Source of the DNA: Asterionellopsis glacialis
Lineage: Eukaryota > Bacillariophyta > Plagiogrammaphyceae > Rhaphoneidales > Asterionellopsidaceae
Direction: 5' to 3'
Length of the DNA: 12,222 bases
NCBI GenBank assembly: GCA_014885115.2
Contig: WKLE02001570.1
Coordinates: 10,914-23,135, forward strand
Shown: positions 1-7,965 of the stretch, piece by piece
Layout of the letters: every line of letters starts with the position of its first letter
How positions within the stretch are numbered: position 1 is the first letter of the stretch
Made by a program: the position numbers and the translations under genes
The notes under the pieces: generated by a model
Databases searched by the model: none
The model's input: the letters and a program-made list of their open reading frames with translations, nothing else
Told to the model about the DNA's origin: nothing

Positions 1-1343
1 TCTCCTGAGATGGTCATTCTAAGGAGTGTTAATCACAAAAAGTTGGGTGTTTGTGCTTTGTTCTTTGAATGGAATCATTGACATTGTCATCTTCATCACT
101 GTCATCAGAGTTCTTGTAGACATATCATCATCACTGTCATAGTAATCATTGATGCTATTGTCAATGTTTTCATAGTCATCACCATTTTTGTTCCTGTATT
201 TGGAATCACTTAGTCATTCTAGGTGCTTGGGGGATTACTGAGACTCATAAGATCTTCAAAGGACAACTTGAGATGATGGAGATATGTGCAGAAACAAAAT
301 GAAAAAATAATCCAAGTACTAGTACATCAGGCAAAACCAAAAAAAATGCAAACATTGTCGACAATCTCGAACAATAAAAACACATAAAAAATACTCTGTA
401 CTGAAGGATGGATGGCTCACATATTACGTACCTCAAATCTGGATGGAATGAGATAATTGCCATTTCACAATCACGTCAGCAGTGCTTGCTGCTGCTCCTG
501 TTGTTGTTGTACTTTCTGTTACTGATGGACCTACAGATTGGCAGGAAGAGCAACATTGTGGATATTTCCCCACTTTCAAAAGTCATGATTGTACAAGACT
601 CATTGAGTTTTGACATGACTATGGTACCAGTCGACAATGATGAAGCCAATTGTAGTCGATTGCAAAATTTGAATGGACAGGAGAGTATAATTTGAAATTT
701 ATATTGAACATCGATGAACTAAGAAAAGGAGGAATTTGAAACAAATATTATTATAACAAGCTGGATATTCAGTGAAGATTTAATGTGAAAAGGTCAACAT
801 TGAATGATTGAAAGGGTTTGGAAGCAATGGAATGATTGGGGGGTGAGTCAATTGGAAAAGAATTTTTTCCTGTCTGTTTGTTTACCCATATGGGGGAGGG
901 GGTTCTTGGGGGTTTGGGAGGTAAAATAATGATGTCAATCCATGTGATAAATAATCAGATCTTACATTTACTACATAACAGTAGTAGGCAGTCTCCCACT
1001 GTTTTGGGGCATTTTTTCAAAATCTCCCACTCATTGGTATGACCTACAAAGTATTGGTACAAAATAAAAATACCAAATTGTACTTGTCAATCTCCCACTT
1101 GTCTGTCAGTCGAATGAGTTGGAGACATGGGGAAGGTTGGTGTTCCTAACGGTCTAAGTGTAAAAACATCATAAGTATAGAATGTCTCAATCTAAATCAA
1201 TTGTAGATTTCTATGAGCCAATGGACCAGGATACAATTCAACTCTATTTAGAGTATGCCAGTACGTACAATAATTGTCCTTGTTTTGATTGTCATGAAAA
1301 ACGTATTTTGACAATGAGGATTTCAATGGTTACACAAACAATA
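1..1343. other. Intergenic region, no convincing gene
   Basis: I see no gene here that I would defend. The stretch 60-190 is rich in TCA/CAT trinucleotides. Read on the minus strand it gives Asp/Asn-rich peptides in two different frames (192-121, then 112-29, ending in a stop at 31-29), so it could be a decayed acidic coding stretch or plain simple sequence. The open frame at 408-695 (+) contains eight leucines in a row from CTG/TTG repeats and has no recognisable domain. 890-920 is G-rich. The rest is AT-rich and featureless apart from the short repeats listed separately. Confidence 0.6.
992..1099 (+). repeat. Three dispersed copies of TCTCCCACT
   Basis: The 9-mer TCTCCCACT occurs at 992-1000, 1023-1031 and 1091-1099, all on the same strand, spaced 31 and 68 bp. 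The second and third copies share AATCTCCCACT. Between copies two and three lies a weak inverted pair, TTGGTA...TACCAA. No function is evident. These may be remnants of a short tandem repeat or repeated protein-binding sites. Confidence 0.5.
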
Positions 1344-2215
1344 GATCATAACTTGACAACCAACATGATTATAACAAAAACTCAAATGCTTTTCATGATC
1401 TACTTTGAATGATGGTCATTTTCAGAACAACAAGTAAATTCAAACGTTGAAAATTGACCAAGATATCAACAAAAGTATGTTGAAAACGTTGGTCAAATTT
1501 ATGCATAAAATTCACAATTTGGGTCATAATTTCACAACCAATGTGCTTACAACAAAAAATGAAATACAAATTACCATCTACATTGAACGATGATCATTTT
1601 TGTAACAACATGCAAATTCAAATGCCAAATATTGGCCAAGATATCAACAAAAGTATGTTGAAAATGTTGATGGTCAAATTTATGCATACAATTCACAATT
1701 TTGGTCGTAACTTGACAACCAACATGATTATAACAACAACTTGAATGCAATTCACCATCTGCATTGAAAGATGATCATTTTTGTAACAACAAGTCAATTC
1801 AAATGTTGAATATTGACCAAGATATCAACAAAAGTATGTTGAAAATGTTGATGGTCAAATTTATGCATAAAATTCACAATTTGGGTCATAATTTCACAAC
1901 CAACATGATTACAACAAAAACTCAAATACGGATCATCATCTGCATTGAATGATGATCATTTTTGTAACAACAAGTCAATTCAAATGCTGAAAATTGACTA
2001 AGATGTCAACAAAAGTATGTTGAAAATGTTGATGGTCAAATTTATGCATAAAATTCACAATTTCAGTCATAACTCAACAACCAACATGATTACAACAAAA
2101 ACTCAAATACAGATCATCATCTGCATTAAATGGTGGCCATTTTTGTAAGAACAAGTAAATCCAAATACTGAAAGTTGACCAAGCTTTCAATAAGAGTATG
2201 TTGAAAACATTGATT
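1344..2215 (+). repeat. Tandem array of a ~181-bp unit, about 4.8 copies
   Basis: Two landmarks recur in step. AAAAGTATGT and its variants start at 1471, 1649, 1830, 2011 and 2192 (spacings 178, 181, 181, 181). GATGATCATT and its variants start at 1411, 1589, 1770, 1951 and 2132, with the same spacings. Each unit also carries TTATGCATA (the first has TTTATGCATAAAA), a TCATAA...ACAACCAACATGATTA block and ACAAAAACTCAAAT. A diverged partial unit begins near 1344, and the last copy loses similarity after about 2215. The middle three units are the most alike and the edge units the most diverged, as expected when unequal exchange homogenises the interior. The period is not a multiple of three. Open frames of 60-70 codons inside units lie in different frames, and units 1 and 4 have in-frame stops at the equivalent place, so I do not call these coding. 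Confidence 0.9.
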
Positions 2216-2521
2216 GTTGTAATTTTTTTATATGTGTATTTTTTTTCTACCACTCTCTTTATTGGCATGCCCATACGGTGATGTATTGCTATGTGCATTG
2301 GAAAACAATCTCAAAGGTGAGGACAATGAAGTGTGGTGTTCAATGACATGCAAATTAAGCAGGAATTAGTGAAATAGTAGAATTAATAGTTACGTAAATA
2401 ATTAGGGAAAAAAGTTAGTGTTGATTTTCACTGCCTACCAACTTGTCTGTTTTTGGACAATTTTTGGGGTGCACAATTCGTATGCGTCACCCACTTACAA
2501 AAAAATTGGATGAAGGTAGAC

Positions 2522-3150
2522 GTACTTCTCACTACTGTTCGTACAATGGTCATTCATTCAAACGTACAGGTACTTACTAAAGAGTACATACAGTCTCCTA
2601 CATGCAACGACTTTAAAGTTGAATATTAAAAAAATGTGCTCAAGATTTCTTTTATATATGGCTATATGACAAACTTCAACTGCTGCTTACACATGCCGAA
2701 TGGAGTAGTATTTTCCTTTTCTAAAAATATTGGTACAGTACCTGGTATGGATATTTCTACGTAACTGTACAAACTTCCGAAACTTTCCAGGTATTATTCC
2801 GAACAGTAATTTATTTATTTATAATATTTGAAACTATGGGTGTCAAGCAAACTAGAGAAAATAAATCTTATTTTTCGTACCTGATATAAAATGATGTTAA
2901 TTTTTCATTCCTTGTACTCTAAACGTAGGTTTCATTACAATTTGTACGTATAGTTGAAGATACAAGGGTTGTACCAGGCGTACGGTACAATGGAGTATGT
3001 ACATGCATACGTAGGCCTAGTACTCCCAAAACCTATTTGCCACGAAAGGTATGTGTCGAATGTACATGGTAACTGGTACGGTGGACTAGACTATCAAACA
3101 CTCAACTAGTCGTCTAGTCATCCAAGCAGTCCAGTCAACTTGATGGACAG
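2522..3150. promoter_or_regulatory. Dense cluster of GTAC tetramers
   Basis: GTAC begins at 2522, 2541, 2564, 2570, 2584, 2733, 2738, 2767, 2877, 2914, 2944, 2971, 2980, 2985, 2999, 3020, 3062, 3076 and 3150: 19 copies in about 630 bp. In DNA of this composition roughly two would be expected. GTAC is palindromic, so each site reads the same on both strands. In green algae and plants GTAC is the core bound by SBP-domain factors, for example in copper-response elements. I cannot say which factor, if any, would bind here. The regulatory reading is inference; the enrichment is observed. Confidence 0.4.
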
Positions 3151-3322
3151 TACACTGAACAATTCATGATTTACCGTAGGACTAGATTAAACATTATGGA
3201 CATACCTTTCATACATTTGAAAATACAATCTTCCGAAGAAAATCGGAACACTTCATCGCCTTACCTTGACACATCGAAGGCACACGCTCGAAAAGACCGG
3301 TGCTGGTACAAATGCAACACAT

Positions 3323-3338
3323 TATAAAAATATAAAAG
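3323..3338 (+). promoter_or_regulatory. Candidate TATA elements of the kinase gene
   Basis: Two TATAAAA-type words lie in tandem at 3323 and 3331, about 100 bp upstream of the kinase ATG. This would suit a transcription start near 3355 and a short 5' leader. In AT-rich DNA such words also occur by chance, and no transcript start can be read from sequence alone. Confidence 0.35.
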
Positions 3339-3431
3339 ATATCATACGCAGACAAAAAAATCTGAATCGGCTTTTATTGCATATCGCTTCCACACTCACG
3401 AACGAACAAAAAGGAAGTAACCAATTGTACC

Positions 3432-4769
3432 ATGAATCCTCCAGAGCAGTGGCCTACAGAAGTGAAAGAACAATATGAGCCTTTGCGCATTTTAGGACAA
3501 GGTGGATTTGCATCTGTTATTTTATCTCAACGTAAGGAAGTTAAACCAGGACAAGATAAACACGTTGCCATTAAAGTTGTGGGAAGTAAGGATGCAACTG
3601 ATTTTGAAGTTGGATATGCTCATCGCGAGGTTTATATATTAAATGAAATATCGCATCCGTGTATTATGAAATTATTGGACCATTGGGAACCACCTAAGAA
3701 AGATAATCTTTGTGTTGCCGTTTTAGCGTTGTCGTATGCTCGTGGTAATACGTTAGAACTATTACTGAATAAGGGTGGTGCACCAGGATTAACATTTTGT
3801 CGTGTTGTCTTGGCACAGTTAGTCGATACAATTGCTTATCTACATTCACATGCTGTTATCCATCGTGATATTAAACCTGATAATATTATTGTGAAGGAGG
3901 CCTCTACACAACAGGCCATGGTTTGGGAAGATAAATTTTCTGGTAATCCGGATTGGGAAACATTAAGGAAAAAGTGGCATATCACATTGGTTGATTTTGG
4001 CTTTGCACGTGCATTGTCCAAAGAGGACATTGAAGGCGATGTTGGATTATTTAATGCTGTGAAAGGTAATGTCGTTGCAAGTCATAATCCTGTGGACATT
4101 GCTGAACCACTTGATATGTCTGGAACATTGTCTAAAAAAGGAAAACGTTCTGATAATGGTCTTGATGGGAGTAATCGATCCAGTAAAAGCATCGATAGGT
4201 CATTCTCCAGACAGATTGTGCGAGACCTAAGTTCCTTGGGAAATCGATCGTATGCTGCACCTGAAATTATCAAGGGCGCACATAATTTCAAGAACAATAA
4301 AGGAAAACAAAGCAAAACGATTTCAAATGTAGTATCAGATTATGGCATGGTAGCAGATGCCTATTCGTTGGGTGCTACGATCCGTTACACGTTATCAGGT
4401 GTACCACCACATCAAAATATTAATGAAGTCATTAAAAAACAAAATGGTGTTGTGGCCAAATTTGGACAATGGCGAGAAAAGAGAAAAGAAAAGAAGAAAG
4501 GGGGCGCGGGATCCGAGCACCCGGCCTATAAGCGTAAGAAAGGCTACAGGCCCACAGAGGAGTTTCCTGGCGAGTTATCTAGATTAATCAGTGGATTGAC
4601 ACATTGGAAACCTGCAAGTCGTACAACTGTAAGGATGGCACGTGCGTATCATTATATTGATGATGTATTGGAAGGCGCAGGCGAATGGAAAGCCAAGGAA
4701 GTCCAGTATTTGAAATGTGCGGATTCAAATCCTATTACTGGAGAGGAAGAAAATAATATTGAAACTTGA
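3432..4769 (+). CDS. Serine/threonine protein kinase with large activation-segment insertion
   Basis: This encodes a 445-residue protein that is almost entirely a eukaryotic protein kinase domain, so it should phosphorylate protein Ser/Thr residues using ATP. Motifs appear in order. The glycine loop is GQGGFASV (22-29). The VAIK lysine is K48. The likely alpha-C glutamate is E66. The catalytic loop HRDIKPDN (144-151) has D146, K148 and N151. DFG is at 188-190, AAPE at 275-278, the alpha-F aspartate in ADAYSLG is D309, and R397 is the usual late-lobe arginine. All catalytic residues are present. Lys after HRDI indicates Ser/Thr specificity. There are two insertions: about 30 residues before DFG, and a Ser/Lys-rich one of about 75 residues between DFG and APE. 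Residues 350-370 carry two basic clusters resembling a bipartite nuclear signal. No signal peptide or membrane segment is seen. The ATG is the first after an in-frame TGA at 3363, and the gene looks intronless. The subfamily is not assignable by eye, and the substrates are unknown. Confidence 0.92.
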   Translation: MNPPEQWPTEVKEQYEPLRILGQGGFASVILSQRKEVKPGQDKHVAIKVVGSKDATDFEVGYAHREVYILNEISHPCIMKLLDHWEPPKKDNLCVAVLALSYARGNTLELLLNKGGAPGLTFCRVVLAQLVDTIAYLHSHAVIHRDIKPDNIIVKEASTQQAMVWEDKFSGNPDWETLRKKWHITLVDFGFARALSKEDIEGDVGLFNAVKGNVVASHNPVDIAEPLDMSGTLSKKGKRSDNGLDGSNRSSKSIDRSFSRQIVRDLSSLGNRSYAAPEIIKGAHNFKNNKGKQSKTISNVVSDYGMVADAYSLGATIRYTLSGVPPHQNINEVIKKQNGVVAKFGQWREKRKEKKKGGAGSEHPAYKRKKGYRPTEEFPGELSRLISGLTHWKPASRTTVRMARAYHYIDDVLEGAGEWKAKEVQYLKCADSNPITGEEENNIET

Positions 4770-5079
4770 TTCTGGGGTTTCATTCATCATCTGTGAATAT
4801 GAGGATTATTTTTTTAAATTCTGATTTTGTTGCTGAAGATTCAAAAATACACTTCATCTTGTCTTTGTGTGTGGATGTGGAAAAATATGTTGTGGTACAT
4901 GTTGGTTTGATTATTAAAAAATCTATGTATTAGATGTAACGTGACAAAAAATATTAAAACTTTTTGGTGAAGTTAGCAAATCATGAAAGATTTCACGTGC
5001 GTGGGGGGGGTGTCTGTCGGCTCTCGATCGTCTTGAACGAGACAAGCGACAACATGTTGCACCTCGGGAGTGAAAAGAC

Positions 5080-5106
5080 ACGTCAGCGCGTTTATATATA
5101 AATATA
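5080..5106 (+). promoter_or_regulatory. ACGTCA core followed by TATA-like tract
   Basis: ACGTCA (5080-5085) is followed within 10 bp by TTTATATATAAATATAAG. This is the best TATA-like tract upstream of the GNAT gene, but it lies about 330 bp before the ATG. If it is used, the 5' leader is long and contains several upstream ATGs, or an unseen 5' intron exists. Confidence 0.3.
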
Positions 5107-5313
5107 AGTACATGTTGTTTATTGAATGATCTCTCTCGTCTAGAGAGTAATGTATCACACCAATCAGAATACAATCGTCAGTCCTTTTCTATGACAGATA
5201 TCGCGTAGAACATACAGAATGATGCTGGAAGTTGGCTGACAGTGGTGCAGTTGCACACGCCATACGGACAATCCGAATAGAGGCAGAGAAATTGCCTGCT
5301 GTCTGTATCTGCA

Positions 5314-5319
5314 TGACGT
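5314..5319 (+). promoter_or_regulatory. TGACGT core (bZIP/CRE-like)
   Basis: TGACGT lies about 110 bp upstream of the GNAT start codon, and the inverse form ACGTCA is at 5080. TGACGT, ACGTCA and TGACGC are the CO2/cAMP-responsive cores described upstream of a carbonic anhydrase gene in the diatom Phaeodactylum. Six-base words are short, so chance occurrence is quite possible. The link to this gene is inference only. Confidence 0.25.
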
Positions 5320-5428
5320 CGTATCGGCATTCTACAGAAGAAACCACCTGAACATTGATTCACTTTGAAGACAGAACCAATACACAATTCGATAGAACTT
5401 GTGTCCCCCTCAAAGAAAACAACAAACT

Positions 5429-7439
5429 ATGGCTTGCGATAGTACAAGTTCAACTAATTATTTGGTTAATGAGGGTCCTCAAAGAAGAGAAACATCACTT
5501 GCAAGTTTAAAATATAGACGAAGAAACAAAACCCGAACCCGAAGAGTCCTTTCACGCGATACCTTATGTTGCAGAACACTCTCACTGGCGACATTGTTAT
5601 CATTAGCAGGATGTTTTCTTTTTCCAGTTTCCTATGGTCTGATAAACCCTACTCTAACGCGGAGGGTGACGAAATATAGAACTTCCTTTTTCCAAGCAAC
5701 TGAAACGAAAATAGAGATCCCAACAACTACAAAAACTGATAGAAAATTAAAGAAGAGTGGCAAAAATAATAATAAACATCGCACACAACCACTTGGTAGA
5801 CCTCAAGTAACAGTGCGTCCAGGTCCTGGTGTTACAATTACAAACACCTGTGAAAATACAATTGTTATGCTTGATACAGATGAGAGCAATAAGAAGGAGT
5901 CCAAAGGAACTGGTGATAAAGTATCTGAAAGTAGTGGAAAAAATACTGCACGGGCGGAAAATGAGAATTCTCCATCTTCGTCACAACCGTCAGAAAAGAA
6001 AGATTCTGAAAACTTCAACCGTAATAAGAATGGTGATGCCATAGACAATGATGATTCAAAACTAAGTCAACGTGCTGCTGTTGCAACGGCAGCATTACTT
6101 CGACGCAACAGGGGTGCTGGGATATCAGGGAGATCCTCTGCTGCAGCAGCCAGAAAGAAAAAGGGTAACAGGACAACTACTAGTGTTGGTGCGCGTCGAG
6201 TGAAGAGCGCCTCTACTGCTCGACAAAAGGGTGGAAGTGTTACATCATCGATATTGGGAACTGTGAAAACTGTTGCTGCAGCAGCAGCAGCTGCTGCTGG
6301 TCCATCCTCACAGATTCAAGCAGGCAATAAGACGAAGAATGTCAACAAAACAACAACTGCAACAACACGTACAAAGTCAAAGAAAGAAATGTCGTCATCT
6401 TCGAAAAAGAAATCCAAAAAGAATGGTAACAATAGTCAGAAACGGCCAAGCAAAACGGTGATTGATGCTGTAATCAAGGATACACTTGAAGGTCAAATAT
6501 CAGCAAAGAAAAAAACGGATCAAAGCATTGGTGGTGGTAGCATGTCCATGGGGATTCTTGGTGAACCCGTAGATATTGGACCTCAACCTCACATATTACA
6601 AGAACCTCTCCCAGGTTCCATTCTCTTACATCCCACTATGAAAAGATCATCTGATAAACTCCAATCAGGTTCAATGACTGTTAGAGTAGCCACAGAAGCA
6701 GACGATGTTGATATTGCCAACTTACGCCTATCTGTATTTTCGGACTTTGCCCCAGAAGTACGTGCACATTTTTGCAATCGTTCATGTCAAGTTTTGTCGA
6801 ATAGACGGTTGCAAGGTGCAACGTGTCTTGTTGCAACAGTTCCCATGACAACTAAAATGATAGGAGACGATTTTGTGTTGGGTAGTGCAGAATGTAGCGT
6901 TCACGAATTCTATGGAACTCAACTTGGTATGAGCCGTCTTCCAGAATCTGTTCTATATATTACAGAAGTGGCAGTTAATCCATGCGCACGTCAAATCGGA
7001 GTTGGACGTAAGCTCTTGGAGGTATGTTTTTATTTTCTTCTTTTAGGAACTTGTTGCTCTTCGCAATGCGCAAAGATACTTGGGGTCTATATTATGTTGC
7101 AACTCTATAACCCTGACACATTATTTTTTCTATCCTCTACAGGGAGTTGATGAACTAGCATCAATACGAGGAGTTGAAACACTTTATCTGCACGTTGATG
7201 TAACCAATTTTGCTGCTTTACGGTTATACGAGCGGGCGGGGTATCAACAAGTAGACTCTCATGATCCCATATTTGGAGAATTTACAACAAAACTTAACTT
7301 ACATGATGGGGCTACCAAGGGTAGAAATCATTACCTTTTGTACAAAGATCTGACACCTTATCCAACTTGGATCAACGCTGCTGTGGAGCAACAAAAGGAG
7401 TCGCAACACTCGAACTGTTTTGGTTTTGATTTGCAGTAA
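5429..7439 (+). CDS. GNAT-family N-acetyltransferase, two exons
   Basis: Joining exons 5429-7021 and 7143-7439 gives 629 residues. The C-terminal part (about 416-600) is a GNAT fold that should move acetyl from acetyl-CoA to an amine; the acceptor is unknown. It begins MTVRVATEADDVDIANLRL. It contains beta-4 (YITEVAVNP), the acetyl-CoA loop R521-x-x-G524-x-G526, and the late motif with N553, A556, Y560 and G564 (NFAALRLYERAGY), which is supplied only by exon 2. Residues 51-72 form one hydrophobic segment preceded by a very basic stretch. It could be a signal anchor or part of an organelle-targeting presequence; no clear Phe-containing diatom plastid cleavage motif is seen. Residues 73-415 look disordered: Lys/Ser/Thr/Asn-rich, with eight alanines at 283-290. 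I chose ATG 5429 because an in-frame TAG lies at 5393 and the only earlier start would be TTG. The start context is AAACTATGG. GNAT function is well supported; location and substrate are not. Confidence 0.85.
7022..7142 (+). other. Intron within the GNAT gene (phase 0, 121 bp)
   Basis: The donor is GAG|GTATGT and the acceptor is TCCTCTACAG|GGA. Removing it joins ...GRKLLE to GVDELASIRG... in frame and restores a continuous GNAT motif A-B region, which strongly supports the call. The interval before the acceptor is pyrimidine-rich (TTATTTTTTCTATCCTC). An internal TTTTAG near 7041-7046 is too close to the donor to be a likely acceptor. The intron has no in-frame stop; if retained, translation ends at TGA 7148-7150, just inside exon 2. 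Confidence 0.88.
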
Positions 7440-7965
7440 TAACAGCTTTTCACATAATCATAGAAATTTGTTTTAAAATTATCAGATTCTTCTTCGAAAT
7501 GAGATTCTTGAAAGAATCACCTTGGATCTGCATTATCTACGTGATGACTGCGCGGAATATTCACGCTCACAAGAGTATCATGTACACAGCCACCGACGTG
7601 AGGTATTATTTGTTAGCGGCATCTACTAAAAACTCCAGGACTTCCATCATTGTTGTATGTACAATATATTCTAGTTTAACTACACAAGCTATAATTTCAA
7701 ACTATTACCTTGAAATATTGCATCATGGTTCTTGGTCTGTGTCATCTTTTGTCAGAGTAGACAATATGGGCCCAAGCCCTCAATTCTCTGTCTCACCCTA
7801 AAAAGATGTGACAGTGTGTTTGCAAACAGATACTTTTAGAGGAGCAACTAATTTAGAGGAGATTCTCTTTTACCCAAAATGTAAGATATCCTTACCATAA
7901 GAAAATGATACAATTGTTTCACAAAAATTGGCATTAGTATGCAGTACTAAGCTTTCACTTTTTTA
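7440..7965. other. GNAT 3' flank and spacer, no gene recognised
   Basis: The first tens of bases after the TAA are AT-rich and presumably 3' UTR, with no exact AATAAA in the first 60 bp. An open frame at 7499-7801 (+, 100 codons) has no recognisable domain, no supporting context and ordinary AT-rich composition, so I leave it uncalled. The last part (7930-7965) runs into the reverse transcriptase relic without a visible LTR or primer-binding site. Confidence 0.5.

Larger units (their letters stand above)
2216..3431. other. Upstream region of the kinase gene, no gene seen
   Basis: No coding region is evident on either strand. 2216-2500 is plain AT-rich DNA. From about 2520 the texture changes: GTAC and TACGTA words become very frequent up to about 3150. 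A stem of GACTAGA (3084-3090) with TCTAGTC (3112-3118) is possible. The last 200 bp before the kinase start hold TATA-like sequences. The open frame at 3266-3478 has only a TTG start and overlaps the kinase in another frame, so I do not accept it. Confidence 0.6.
4770..5428. other. Intergenic spacer between kinase and GNAT genes
   Basis: This stretch covers the kinase 3' flank and the GNAT upstream region. 4770-4980 is AT-rich with no exact AATAAA; ATTAAA-type words near 4914 and 4953 are the nearest polyadenylation-like signals. From about 4990 the GC content rises. It holds CACGTG at 4994-4999, a run of eight G at 5003-5010, a TATA-like tract near 5092-5106, a short hairpin-forming CTCTC...GAGAG at 5131-5147, and a CCAAT word near 5160. 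Minus-strand open frames across 4923-5387 are short, overlap one another and show no domain, so I treat them as chance. Confidence 0.6.

Noticed and set aside
408..695. Plus-strand 95-codon open frame with poly-Leu, as a possible signal peptide
   Set aside because: The leucines come from a CTG/TTG repeat. The remainder matches no known family, and on the minus strand the same DNA gives equally long partial frames, so there is no strand preference.
3266..3478. Open frame overlapping the kinase start
   Set aside because: It has only a TTG start, overlaps the well-supported kinase in another frame, covers the TATA-like promoter region and has no domain.
4923..5387. Several overlapping minus-strand open frames in the spacer
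   Set aside because: They are short, overlap each other in different frames and show no recognisable domain. Promoter-like elements of the plus-strand gene lie in the same place.
5399..5428. N-terminal extension of the GNAT protein starting at TTG
   Set aside because: TTG is not an expected start for a eukaryotic nuclear gene. An ATG in good context follows at 5429, and an in-frame stop lies at 5393.
7499..7801. 100-codon open frame downstream of the GNAT gene
   Set aside because: There is no domain, composition is ordinary for the AT-rich spacer, and its position fits the 3' flank of the GNAT gene.
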